From positions 1,798,001 to 1,862,000 of the forward strand of contig NZ_CP014232.1 of the NCBI RefSeq assembly GCF_001553935.1: a stretch of 64,000 nucleotides of DNA, written 5' to 3'. How positions within the stretch are numbered: position 1 is the first letter of the stretch; each line of letters opens with the position of its first letter. Position numbers and translations under genes: made by a program. The notes under the pieces were generated by a model. It was not told the DNA's origin. It ran no database searches and saw nothing but the letters and a program-made list of their open reading frames with translations. Below are positions 57,640-64,000 of the stretch, one piece after another. The stretch comes from Actinomyces oris. Its GTDB lineage: Bacteria > Actinomycetota > Actinomycetes > Actinomycetales > Actinomycetaceae.

Positions 57640-58271
57640 TCGCTGACGACTCCGTCCTCCTGCGCGAGGGACTGGCACTCATCCTGGCCGACGGCGGCCA
57701 CGAGGTCGTCGGGGGAGTGGGGGACGGTGAGGCCCTCGTGAGCGAGGCCCTGCGGCTGCGGCCCGACGTCGTCGTCGCCGACATCCGCATGCCGCCCTCC
57801 CACACCGACGAGGGACTGCGGGCCACCACCCGCATCCGCGCCCAGTGGCCGGGTGCACCCATCCTGCTGCTGAGCCAGTACGTCGTCGCCGGCTACCTGC
57901 CCGAGCTCCTGGCCGACGGCGGCGGCGCCCTGGGCTACCTCCTCAAGGACCGGGTCGGCGACATCGACGCCTTCCTCGGCGCGGTCGAGCGGGTGGCGCG
58001 CGGCGAGCTCGTCCTGGACCCCGACGTCGTCTCCCAGGTCCTCCAGCGAGGCCGGCGCGACGACCCGCTCACCGAGCTCACTCCCCGCGAGCGGGAGGTT
58101 CTGGCCCTCATGGCCGAGGGCCATACCAATGCCGGCATTGCCAAGATCATGGTGGTCACCGAGGGGGCCGTGGAGAAGCACACCCAGCGGATCTTCGCCA
58201 AGCTCGGCCTGCTGCCCGACGCCGCCGTCCACCGCCGCGTCAAGGCCGTCCTGACACTGCTGTCGGCCTAG
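57627..58271 (+). CDS. NarL/LuxR-type response regulator
   Basis: 214 residues. The receiver domain carries Asp9/Asp10 (ADDS), phospho-acceptor Asp52 (VVVADIRMPP) and the Lys in YLLKDRV; the C-terminal LuxR-type helix-turn-helix is LTPREREVLALMAEGHTNAGIAKIM...KHTQRIFAKLGL. The GTG start lies inside the histidine kinase gene, so the pair is co-translated. Targets unknown. Convergent with yajQ, 20-base gap. Confidence 0.94.
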   Translation: MRVLIADDSVLLREGLALILADGGHEVVGGVGDGEALVSEALRLRPDVVVADIRMPPSHTDEGLRATTRIRAQWPGAPILLLSQYVVAGYLPELLADGGGALGYLLKDRVGDIDAFLGAVERVARGELVLDPDVVSQVLQRGRRDDPLTELTPREREVLALMAEGHTNAGIAKIMVVTEGAVEKHTQRIFAKLGLLPDAAVHRRVKAVLTLLSA

Positions 58272-58291
58272 TCGCCGGGGGCGAGCACCGT

Positions 58292-58789
58292 TCAGCGGTA
58301 GTTGACGAACTGGAGGGCGGCGTCGACGTCGAGGTTCTTCAGCAGGGCGATCACCGTCTGGAGGTCGTCGCGGGACTTGGAGGTCACGCGCACCTCGTCG
58401 CCCTGGATCGTGGCCTTGACGCTCTTGGGGCCCTCGTCACGGATCGCCTTGGTGATCTTCTTGGCCACCTCCTGGGTGAGTCCCTCGCGCAGCGGGCAGG
58501 CCAGGCGGTAGATCTTGCCCGAGGGGCGCGGCTCCTTGTCCCCCAGATCCAGGGCCTTGAGGGAGACGCCGCGGCGGAAGAGCTTGGACTCCAGGACGTC
58601 CAGGATCGCCAGGACCCGCTCGGCCGTGTTGGCCTCCAGGGTGATGGTGTCGCCTGACAGGCTCACGGAGGCGTCAACGCCGCGGAAGTCGTAGCGCTGG
58701 GAGATCTCCTTGGCGCACTGGTTGACGGCGTTGTCCACCTCCTGACGGTCGAGGCGGGAGACGACGTCGAAGGAGGAGTCATTGGCCAT
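58292..58789 (-). CDS. YajQ-family nucleotide-binding protein
   Basis: 165 residues, standard length. Two RNA-recognition-like folds; signature text [25 protein letters not shown], and the ending LQFVNYR. Family members bind tRNA/nucleotides, and some bind cyclic di-GMP. ATG at 58789 with a GGAAAGGA ribosome site; the longer frame upstream runs into the tRNA promoter region. Confidence 0.92.
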   Translation of the reverse strand: MANDSSFDVVSRLDRQEVDNAVNQCAKEISQRYDFRGVDASVSLSGDTITLEANTAERVLAILDVLESKLFRRGVSLKALDLGDKEPRPSGKIYRLACPLREGLTQEVAKKITKAIRDEGPKSVKATIQGDEVRVTSKSRDDLQTVIALLKNLDVDAALQFVNYR

Positions 58790-58872
58790 GGCGGCAGTCC
58801 TTTCCGGGGTGGGGACTTCAGTCGCCCCGAGTCTAGGTGGGTTGTTCTGTGAGGAGGGTCCTACGGGGGCGA

Positions 58873-58903
58873 TTGGCGTTTCGCGCCGCTGCCTTGCTAT
58901 TCT
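58873..58903 (+). promoter_or_regulatory. Candidate tRNA-Tyr promoter
   Basis: TTGGCG (58873-58878) and TATTCT (58898-58903) with a 19-base spacer, 45 bases before the tRNA-Tyr gene. Confidence 0.4.
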
Positions 58904-58948
58904 TCCACGGCGCCAAGCGATGACCGAGGGGTCGGAGCGCGGAGCCAA

Positions 58949-59030
58949 GGCGGGTTGCCCGAGCGGCCAATGGGAGCTGACTGTAAATCAGCCGCGTAAT
59001 GCTACGGGGGTTCGAATCCCTCACCCGCCA
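58949..59030 (+). tRNA. tRNA-Tyr (anticodon GTA)
   Basis: 82-base class II tRNA with a variable arm. Acceptor pairs GGCGGGT / ACCCGCC with discriminator A; anticodon loop CTGTAAA; T arm GGGGGTTCGAATCCCTC. CCA is not encoded. Confidence 0.95.
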
Positions 59031-59032
59031 CG

Positions 59033-59068
59033 GCGATCACTCGTGATCGCACCTCGCCATCCGGCGAG
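59033..59068 (+). terminator. Two adjacent hairpins after tRNA-Tyr
   Basis: GCGATCA-CTCG-TGATCGC (59033-59050) and CTCGCC-ATCC-GGCGAG (59053-59068), starting 3 bases after the tRNA. Could end the transcript or guide 3' processing. No T-run. Confidence 0.45.
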
Positions 59069-59100
59069 GGCCGCAGTGAGCGAAGCCACGGCGGAACGAA

Positions 59101-59130
59101 TTGCCAGAGCGATTCGAATCTGCCTAGGAT
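59101..59130 (+). promoter_or_regulatory. Promoter of tRNA-Thr
   Basis: TTGCCA (59101-59106), 18-base spacer, TAGGAT (59125-59130), ending 10 bases before the tRNA 5' end. Good sigma-70-type geometry with almost no leader. Confidence 0.65.
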
Positions 59131-59140
59131 TCGGCTCGTT

Positions 59141-59213
59141 GCCCCGATAGCTCAGTCGGCAGAGCGTCTCCATGGTAAGGAGAAGGTCAAGGGTTCGATT
59201 CCCTTTCGGGGCT
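59141..59213 (+). tRNA. tRNA-Thr (anticodon GGT)
   Basis: 73 bases. Acceptor GCCCCGA / TCGGGGC, D arm AGCTCAGTCGGCAGAGC, anticodon loop ATGGTAA, T arm AGGGTTCGATTCCCT, discriminator T. CCA is not encoded. Confidence 0.95.
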
Positions 59214-59221
59214 CTCACAGC

Positions 59222-59238
59222 GGGGGCCATTGGCCCCC
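59222..59238 (+). terminator. Hairpin between tRNA-Thr and tRNA-Met
   Basis: GGGGGCC-ATT-GGCCCCC, followed by ATTGTGTT. Could be a weak terminator or a processing signal in a tRNA-Thr/tRNA-Met/rpmG transcript. Confidence 0.45.
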
Positions 59239-59251
59239 ATTGTGTTCCTAT

Positions 59252-59325
59252 GGCGAGGTAGCTCAGCTGGTTAGAGCGCACGACTCATAATCGTGAGGTC
59301 GAGGGTTCGAGTCCCTCCCCCGCTA
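59252..59325 (+). tRNA. tRNA-Met (elongator type, anticodon CAT)
   Basis: 74 bases. D arm AGCTCAGCTGGTTAGAGC, anticodon loop CTCATAA on a CGA/TCG-containing stem, T arm AGGGTTCGAGTCCCT. Discriminator A; CCA not encoded. In the acceptor stem, A5 faces C68 where a G is expected, giving one mismatch. Confidence 0.92.
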
Positions 59326-59385
59326 CGCAAGCTTTCGAGTACGGCGTTCCGTCGCATGCTCGAGGATCGACACGAGGAGACAAAC

Positions 59386-59556
59386 GTGGCCAGCAAGTCC
59401 GCCGACGTTCGCCCCAAGATCACTCTGGCCTGCTCGGAGTGCAAGGAGCGCAACTACATCACCAAGAAGAACCGTCGGAACACCCCCGACCGTCTCAGCA
59501 TCGCCAAGTTCTGCGCTCGCTGCGGCAAGCACACCGAGCACCGCGAGACCCGCTGA
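59386..59556 (+). CDS. rpmG: 50S ribosomal protein L33
   Basis: 56 residues, full length. Zinc-ribbon cysteines CSEC and CARC are present, so this is the zinc-binding (C+) form. GTG start at 59386 with GAGGAGA 5 bases upstream; longer frames reach into the tRNA. The tRNA-Thr/tRNA-Met/rpmG order suggests one transcript for translation components. Confidence 0.95.
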   Translation: MASKSADVRPKITLACSECKERNYITKKNRRNTPDRLSIAKFCARCGKHTEHRETR

Positions 59557-59592
59557 GCATCGCACAGCGATCCCGGTCTCGGCCGGATAGCG

Positions 59593-59621
59593 AGCCCCGT
59601 TGACATGACGTCGGCGGGGCT
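59593..59621 (+). terminator. Stem-loop after rpmG
   Basis: AGCCCCG / CGGGGCT, 7 bp with an inner GAC/GTC extension, 36 bases after the rpmG stop, followed by TCGTCGTCT. Confidence 0.5.
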
Positions 59622-59646
59622 TCGTCGTCTCCTCGAAGCGGGTGCC

Positions 59647-59652
59647 TAGCAT
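59647..59652 (+). promoter_or_regulatory. -10 hexamer for the leaderless MaoC-like gene
   Basis: TAGCAT ending 7 bases before the GTG at 59660. Confidence 0.4.
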
Positions 59653-59659
59653 CGTGAGG

Positions 59660-60466
59660 GTGAACGGTCTAAGCTCCTGTGACGACGCCGTCGAGCGGCT
59701 CGCAGCAGTCCTGAGTGGGGTGCTCGCAACGAGCTCTTCCGAAGTGTCTGACCGCGAGGCTCACCGCCAGGCCCGGCGGGGAGCGACGGCGATCCTCCCC
59801 GCTGTGCATGCCCTGCACCGGATCCAAAGCCGGCTGCGGGACTGCCGGGGAGAGGCTGCCTGGGATGGCCTGGTGCACCGCCGTTGCCGTATGAATGCGA
59901 GCCCCACGGGTGGCGGCGTCGCCCCGGGGCCGGCCGCGGCCGATGGGGGCTCGATCCGGCAGGTCGAGCGCGCAGGGTGGGAGCTCCTTCAGGCGACGGC
60001 CGAGGTTGCGGTGGCGGGGTGGTGCTGGACGGTGACCCACGAGCTCGCTCGCCGTACCCTGCCGCCACGGCAGAACACCGTCGACAAGCGGAAACTCACG
60101 GCTCTGGAGGCCAGATTTGATACGCCGTCCGACTCCGTGTTCTACCGGCTCACTGACACTGATGTGGACTCCTGGGCACAGGCCAGCGGAGACCGGAACC
60201 CCATCCATCTGCTGCCCGGAAGAGCGGCTGCGGCGGGGCTGTCGGCCGGCTCCCATGAGGTCGTTGCTCACGGCCTGCTGCTCGGAGCGATCAGTCTCGC
60301 ACTCGTCCAGTCTTCGCCTTTGCGGCAGATTGGCCTGGTATTCATTGGTTCTGCTGATGTTCCGGCCTCCGAGTGCGGCGCGGAGGAGTCGTGGGCGATG
60401 CTCGCCGTCGATCCTGTCAGCGGAGACATCACTCAGGGCCGGCGTCCCGTCCTGCGCCGCCAGTGA
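59660..60466 (+). CDS. MaoC-like hot-dog dehydratase-related protein next to rpmG
   Basis: 268 residues from the GTG at 59660 (GTGs at 59642 and 59654 are alternatives). The C-terminal half has the hydratase-2 motif WAQASGDRNPIHLLPGRAAAAG with intact Asp and His, then VVAHGLLLGAISLAL. The N-terminal half (about 1-140) has no visible motif. In mycobacteria rpmG is followed by the hadABC fatty-acid dehydratase genes, so this may be a relic or a reshaped form of that locus; only one such gene is present here. Activity on 3-hydroxyacyl thioesters is possible but unproven. Confidence 0.7.
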   Translation: MNGLSSCDDAVERLAAVLSGVLATSSSEVSDREAHRQARRGATAILPAVHALHRIQSRLRDCRGEAAWDGLVHRRCRMNASPTGGGVAPGPAAADGGSIRQVERAGWELLQATAEVAVAGWCWTVTHELARRTLPPRQNTVDKRKLTALEARFDTPSDSVFYRLTDTDVDSWAQASGDRNPIHLLPGRAAAAGLSAGSHEVVAHGLLLGAISLALVQSSPLRQIGLVFIGSADVPASECGAEESWAMLAVDPVSGDITQGRRPVLRRQ

Positions 60467-60972
60467 TTCCATCCATCCCGTCAACGCCACCCGGAGATGG
60501 TGCGGAATCCAGGTAGTCTCCCTATCGGTACATGAAGGAATAGTGATCGCTTACTGGAGGGAATTCTGACGGAGATTCATTACCGCCTTGAAGGAAGTGA
60601 CGCGAAGACGTGAAAATAAATTATAGACCCCCAGCCAACCATCGGTAGATGGGGATGATAGCGTAACAAAGGTGGGTATTTGGGATGTCAAACTGATGTA
60701 TGTCAGGTGACATGAAGTCAGTGCCTGAATTGTTTTCCTGCACAGAAGTGGATCTCCGAGATCCGCTCAGTATCAACGAAAAGTGGAGGGGTTGCCTGTG
60801 TTTCCAAGGTTGCCTGATGTTGTGGGTCACTGTGGTGGAGTGCTGAGTCTCCGACCGAGTGTGATAAAAAAGAAGTGGAGCCGCGCTTGTATGAAAGCCA
60901 AAGTCGATCAACAAGTTCGTGCTCGAGGGTTCGCGACCTGCCACAGGTCGGTGCTGAGAGGAGTCGATAAAG
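60467..60972. other. AT-rich intergenic region upstream of marR (506 bp)
   Basis: No convincing gene; visibly lower GC than elsewhere, with A-runs near 60610 and 60865. It holds the inverted repeat ATGTCA-GG-TGACAT at 60700-60713 and GATAAA at 60863-60868 that could be part of a -10. A minus-strand open frame at 60621-60944 has no ribosome site or recognisable features. Confidence 0.55.
60700..60713. promoter_or_regulatory. Candidate MarR-type operator
   Basis: ATGTCA-GG-TGACAT, perfectly symmetric 6-bp arms, about 260 bases before the marR start; ATGTCA also occurs alone at 60685-60690. Confidence 0.35.
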
Positions 60973-61644
60973 GTGATTACCGCAGAGCGGACGATGGTGG
61001 AACCGACGGCCTGCGTCGAGGATGTCGAGATGACGTGGACTCAGAGCGATCAGGAAGCCGTTGAGGCCACCTATGGCCAAGAACTGGCCGGGGCTGCGGG
61101 ATCTCCCGAGGACGGTCTGGAGCCGGCCGGTGGCTGCGGCCAGAGCGACTCCTTGGAGCAGAAGGGCTTCCGTCGGCTCGATGAGATCGAGATGGATGCC
61201 TGGCGCTCCTTCCTGGCGGCCTCCACCTCCGTCACCGCCCGTCTCAATCGTGAGCTCGAGGCCGGGTGCGGCATCTCCATGCACGAGTACGAGATTCTGG
61301 TGCGCCTGTCCGAGGCTCCCGACCAGACTCTGCGCATGTCCACTCTCGCCGAGCACGTCTCGCACTCCCGCTCACGGCTGACTCACACGGTCCGGCGTCT
61401 GGAGAACGTGGGTTACGTCGAGCGCAGCTCCTGCGACTCCGACCGTCGCGGTGTCAACTGCACGCTGACGCCGCAGGGTCTCAGCTTCCTGCGCGAGGCT
61501 GCTCCGGTGCACCTTGACGGCGTGCGCCGCCATGTCGTCGACCGTCTCAGCCGTGAGCAGCAGGTCGCCATGGCTGAGCTCATGAAGGTCATCGCCCAGG
61601 CCCCGGACTCCTCCTGCGGGCTCTCGGCGGCCTCGGCCTCCTGA
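60973..61644 (+). CDS. MarR-family transcriptional regulator
   Basis: 223 residues. The first about 75 are an acidic, Gly/Ser-rich extension without a fold; the rest is a winged-helix MarR domain: ISMHEYEILVRLSEAPDQTLRMSTLAEHVSHSRSRLTHTVRRLENVGYVER and the wing DSDRRGVNCTLTPQG. The GTG at 60973 has GAGAGGAG about 9 bases upstream. Probably autoregulated from the AT-rich region; target genes unknown (neighbours are housekeeping). Confidence 0.88.
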   Translation: MITAERTMVEPTACVEDVEMTWTQSDQEAVEATYGQELAGAAGSPEDGLEPAGGCGQSDSLEQKGFRRLDEIEMDAWRSFLAASTSVTARLNRELEAGCGISMHEYEILVRLSEAPDQTLRMSTLAEHVSHSRSRLTHTVRRLENVGYVERSSCDSDRRGVNCTLTPQGLSFLREAAPVHLDGVRRHVVDRLSREQQVAMAELMKVIAQAPDSSCGLSAASAS

Positions 61645-61657
61645 GGCTCCTGCGCGA

Positions 61658-62323
61658 TCAGTGGGCGTCGTCAGCCGGTTTCGTCACCGGTGGCGGCGCC
61701 CATAGGTCTGTCCAGACCACGTCCAGGTCCGCCAGGAGCCGGCGTAGCAACGGCAGGGAGATGCCGACGACTCCGTGGGGGTCGCCGTCGATCCCCTCAA
61801 TGAAGGCCCCGCCCAGGCCGTCGATGGTGAAGGCTCCGGCGCACCACAGCGGTTCCCCGCTGGCGACGTAAGCCTCGATCTCGGTCTGGGACGGGGAGCC
61901 GAAACGGATGGTGGCCGAGCTGACCCCCTCGGCGATGGCGCCGTCGGCAGTGCGCACCAGGAAGTGCCCCGTGTGCAGGGTGCCGGTGCTCCCGCTCATG
62001 GTTCGCCAGCGCTCGCGGGCGTCGGCGGCGTCGGCGGGCTTTCCGACGACCTGGCTGCCGATCTCCAGCATGGAGTCGCAGCCCACAACCACCTCGGCCT
62101 CCTGCGGGTCTGTGGAGGCCGCGACGTCGAGGGCCTTGGCTCGAGCCAGGGCCTGGACCTGCTCAGCGGCGCTCGGGGCCGCTAGCCCGGCCTCGCGACG
62201 CCTGCGGCTCAGTTCCTCGAGCACGGCCCCCTCATCGACGTCGGAGACCCGCACCAACGGCTCGACCCCTGCGGCTCGCAGGGTGGCCAGTCGGCCGGAT
62301 GACTTCGAAGCCAGGAGAATCAC
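61658..62323 (-). CDS. maf: Maf-family nucleoside triphosphate pyrophosphatase
   Basis: 221 residues. Hydrolyses non-canonical or modified NTPs to NMP and pyrophosphate. Conserved LASKSSGRLATLRAAG at the N-terminus, VVVGCDSMLEIGSQVVGKP, and the C-terminal GGAFIEGIDGDPHGVVGISLP. GTG start at 62323. Divergent from birA with a 34-base spacer, so the two promoters overlap. Confidence 0.92.
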   Translation of the reverse strand: MILLASKSSGRLATLRAAGVEPLVRVSDVDEGAVLEELSRRRREAGLAAPSAAEQVQALARAKALDVAASTDPQEAEVVVGCDSMLEIGSQVVGKPADAADARERWRTMSGSTGTLHTGHFLVRTADGAIAEGVSSATIRFGSPSQTEIEAYVASGEPLWCAGAFTIDGLGGAFIEGIDGDPHGVVGISLPLLRRLLADLDVVWTDLWAPPPVTKPADDAH

Positions 62324-62345
62324 GCTGCCAGCCTATACGGGCCGG

Positions 62346-62351
62346 TAGGCT
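62346..62351 (+). promoter_or_regulatory. -10 hexamer for leaderless birA
   Basis: TAGGCT ending 6 bases before the ATG at 62358; the intergenic spacer to maf is only 34 bases and has no ribosome site. Confidence 0.5.
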
Positions 62352-62357
62352 CGGCTC

Positions 62358-63275
62358 ATGACCTCAGGCGGCAGCCCCTTCTCGCGTCTCGACACCGTTC
62401 CCGTCACCGGATCCACCCAGGACGACCTGCGCACGGCCCTCACAGGGCCCGAGCAAGAGTCCTGGCCGCACCTGTCGGCGCTGCGAGCACTTGCTCAGAC
62501 CGCGGGCAGGGGGCGCTCCGGGCGCGCCTGGGTCACCCCCGACGACGGAGGTGCCCTCCTGGTCTCCGTGGTGCTGCGGCCCCTCGTCCCCGTCGAGCGC
62601 CTGGCCTGGCTGCCGCTGCTGGGCGGCCTGGCCGTCCGCGACGCGCTGGCCCCCCTCGTCGAGGGCCTGCCCTGGCGTGTGGGGACCAAGTGGCCCAACG
62701 ACGTCGTCGCCCTGCCTGATGACCCGGCGGCCGTGCCCGCAGTGCCCGGCTGGGCCGGCACGCGCAAGATCGCCGGCGTCCTCAGCGAGCTCGTCACGCC
62801 AGAAGCTGCTCAAGGGACTGCAGCTCACGGGCTCGCGTCCGACGTGGTTCCCGCCGACCGTGACGAGGCCCCCATGGTCATCCTCGGGATTGGCGTCAAC
62901 ATCGGGCAGGCGGCCGAGGAGCTGCCGGTTCCCTGGGCCGGCTCCCTGCGCACGCTGGGGGCGGTCGGTGCGGGACGCGGACCGGCGCTGACAGACGCAG
63001 CGGAGAGCATCCTCACGGCGATCGGCCACCAGCTGGCTCGGCTCGTCGGGCAGTGGGAGGATGCCGGTGGCGACGTTGATGCCGCAGACGGCGCGCTCGG
63101 GCGCCGTCTGCGCTCAGCGCTGACCACCCTGGGGGAGCGGGTCAGTGTCCAGGCTCCTGATGGTGAGATCGGTGGGCTGGCTGTCGACGTCACCCCCGCC
63201 CTCGTGCTGCGCACCCAGGCCGGTGATACTGAGGTCCGTGCCGGCGACGTGACCCTCGTGCGCGTGGAGAGCTGA
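62358..63275 (+). CDS. birA: Biotin--[acetyl-CoA-carboxylase] ligase, monofunctional
   Basis: 305 residues. Activates biotin with ATP and attaches it to the biotin carboxyl carrier protein. Biotin/ATP loop GRGRSGRAW (50-58), KWPND (111-115), KIAGVLSEL and GIGVNIGQ are present. The DNA-binding N-terminal domain of E. coli BirA is absent, so it is not a biotin repressor. An insertion of Pro/Ala-rich and acidic residues lies at about 120-170. Confidence 0.93.
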   Translation: MTSGGSPFSRLDTVPVTGSTQDDLRTALTGPEQESWPHLSALRALAQTAGRGRSGRAWVTPDDGGALLVSVVLRPLVPVERLAWLPLLGGLAVRDALAPLVEGLPWRVGTKWPNDVVALPDDPAAVPAVPGWAGTRKIAGVLSELVTPEAAQGTAAHGLASDVVPADRDEAPMVILGIGVNIGQAAEELPVPWAGSLRTLGAVGAGRGPALTDAAESILTAIGHQLARLVGQWEDAGGDVDAADGALGRRLRSALTTLGERVSVQAPDGEIGGLAVDVTPALVLRTQAGDTEVRAGDVTLVRVES

Positions 63276-63351
63276 GGGGCCGTGAGAATCGCGAACTCGT
63301 GGCTGTTCTGTATGGACGGCCGCCCAATGGGCATAAGCGTGTGATCTGCGC

Positions 63352-63357
63352 TACTGT
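63352..63357 (+). promoter_or_regulatory. -10 hexamer for the leaderless cyclase-like gene
   Basis: TACTGT, with 6 bases to the GTG at 63364 (3 bases to the ATG at 63361). Confidence 0.45.
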
Positions 63358-63360
63358 GGC

Positions 63361-64000
63361 ATGGTGACATTAGACAGCCAAGCGAGCCGGGGGCTCGCAC
63401 CGAACTCCCGCGGGGACGTCCCCACGCAGAATGCGCACGCGGGTGCTCGTCGCGTTGAGGGAGAGGTCGCAGCTGAGGTGGACTCTGCTGAGAGAGCCAC
63501 CCTGGCGGGACACGAGAGTCTGCTGCTGGGGGAGTCCCCCACCCTTACCCTGACCGAGCTGGCTCAGCGAGCCGGAACCAGTGTGGAGGTGGCGCAGAAG
63601 TTCTGGCGCGCCATGGGCTTCGCCGATGTCCAACCCGATGAGGTCCGCTTCACTGCCCAGGATGTCGCCGCACTTCAAGACACCGTGGTGCTGCTGGATG
63701 AGACCAGCGATTCCTCCCTGGCCTCGGCCAGCGTGCTCGAGCTCCTCAGGGCCCAGTCCTACACCATGGACCGCCTGGTCCTGTGGGAGTTGGAGACCTT
63801 CGTCACGGACCTCAGTGAGCGTCTCGGGCTGGATGACACCGCCGCACGGCTGGTGGCCCTCGATCGCATCGACGGCCTCGTGGAGCTCCTGTCGCGCCAG
63901 CTGACTTACGTGTGGCGCCGCCACATGGCCTCCATCCTGGGGCGCACCGATGCTGAGGTGTCGACCCGGGGCAGGGAGGACACCGGCCCCGACCTCTACC
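63361..64000 (+). CDS. Protein with adenylate-cyclase-type N-terminal regulatory domain (3' end outside window)
   Basis: 213 residues visible, open to the right edge. After a variable Ser/Gly-rich start of about 60 residues, LTLTELAQRAGTSVEVAQKFWRAMGFADV...FTAQDVAALQ and the helical LVLWELETFVTDLSERLGLDD...QLTYVWRRHMASIL match the N-terminal regulatory domain of class III adenylate cyclases such as Rv1264 (pH-sensing). A cyclase domain would follow outside the window. ATG 63361 or, by the -10 spacing, GTG 63364 is the start. Confidence 0.78.
   Translation, partial: MVTLDSQASRGLAPNSRGDVPTQNAHAGARRVEGEVAAEVDSAERATLAGHESLLLGESPTLTLTELAQRAGTSVEVAQKFWRAMGFADVQPDEVRFTAQDVAALQDTVVLLDETSDSSLASASVLELLRAQSYTMDRLVLWELETFVTDLSERLGLDDTAARLVALDRIDGLVELLSRQLTYVWRRHMASILGRTDAEVSTRGREDTGPDLY

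Noticed and set aside
60621..60944. Minus-strand 107-codon open frame upstream of marR
   Set aside because: No ribosome site, no recognisable features, overlaps the candidate operator; treated as intergenic.
62358..63275. BirA as biotin-operon repressor
   Set aside because: The N-terminal helix-turn-helix is missing; the protein begins directly with the ligase domain.

Overview
This 64 kb window is high-GC, densely packed chromosomal DNA from an actinobacterium. The gene content points to an Actinomyces-like oral or mucosal organism: a host-glycan GH112 phosphorylase locus, menaquinone respiration with a complete 14-subunit complex I, Tat-type lipoproteins, a DUF222/HNH protein, a complex-I-linked geranylgeranyl reductase family protein, and many GTG starts with GTGA/ATGA overlaps. 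The genus is inferred from gene content and protein style only. I see no insertion sequence, prophage, CRISPR array or rRNA operon.

Layout. 1-890: 3' part of an arginine deiminase gene. 910-11473 (minus strand): a catabolic operon for galacto-N-biose/lacto-N-biose type disaccharides: ROK regulator, GH112 phosphorylase, lipoprotein sugar-binding protein, two ABC permeases, phosphohexomutase, sugar-1-phosphate nucleotidyltransferase and a galactokinase-family kinase. 12013-15131: an osmoprotectant ABC transporter (proVWX). 15132-15435: a repeat-rich intergenic block. 15436-16699 (minus): two paralogous small membrane proteins. 16921-25682: menaquinone genes menC and menD, an HtrA protease, then menF and menG on the minus strand, and a divergent menaquinone-reductase-like flavoprotein that opens the nuo operon. 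25679-43717: nuoA to nuoN, then a polyprenyl diphosphate synthase, nearly all start/stop overlapped. 43880-48639: three tandem lipoproteins with an OmpA-type peptidoglycan-binding domain, in lower-GC DNA. 48648-51161 (minus): a DUF222/HNH protein. 51622-58271: a ferredoxin-NADP reductase, an acetyltransferase, an HtpX protease with two kinase-like genes, and a two-component system. 58292-60466: YajQ, tRNA-Tyr, tRNA-Thr, tRNA-Met, rpmG and a MaoC-like protein. 60973-64000: a MarR regulator, Maf, a minimal BirA, and the start of a protein with an adenylate-cyclase-type regulatory domain.

How the genes fit together. The men genes, the reductase-like flavoprotein, the prenyl synthase and complex I form one respiratory neighbourhood: quinone head group, side chain, side-chain reduction and the enzyme that reduces the quinone. 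The GH112 locus imports mucin- or milk-type disaccharides and splits them by phosphorolysis, but it pairs the phosphorylase with a GHMP kinase, a nucleotidyltransferase and a mutase instead of the NahK/GalT/GalE set known from bifidobacteria. Two structural themes recur: a TAnnnT hexamer exactly 6-7 nt before the start codon of at least seven genes (leaderless transcription signature), and the recombined OmpA-lipoprotein triplet behind a leader with alternative hairpins.
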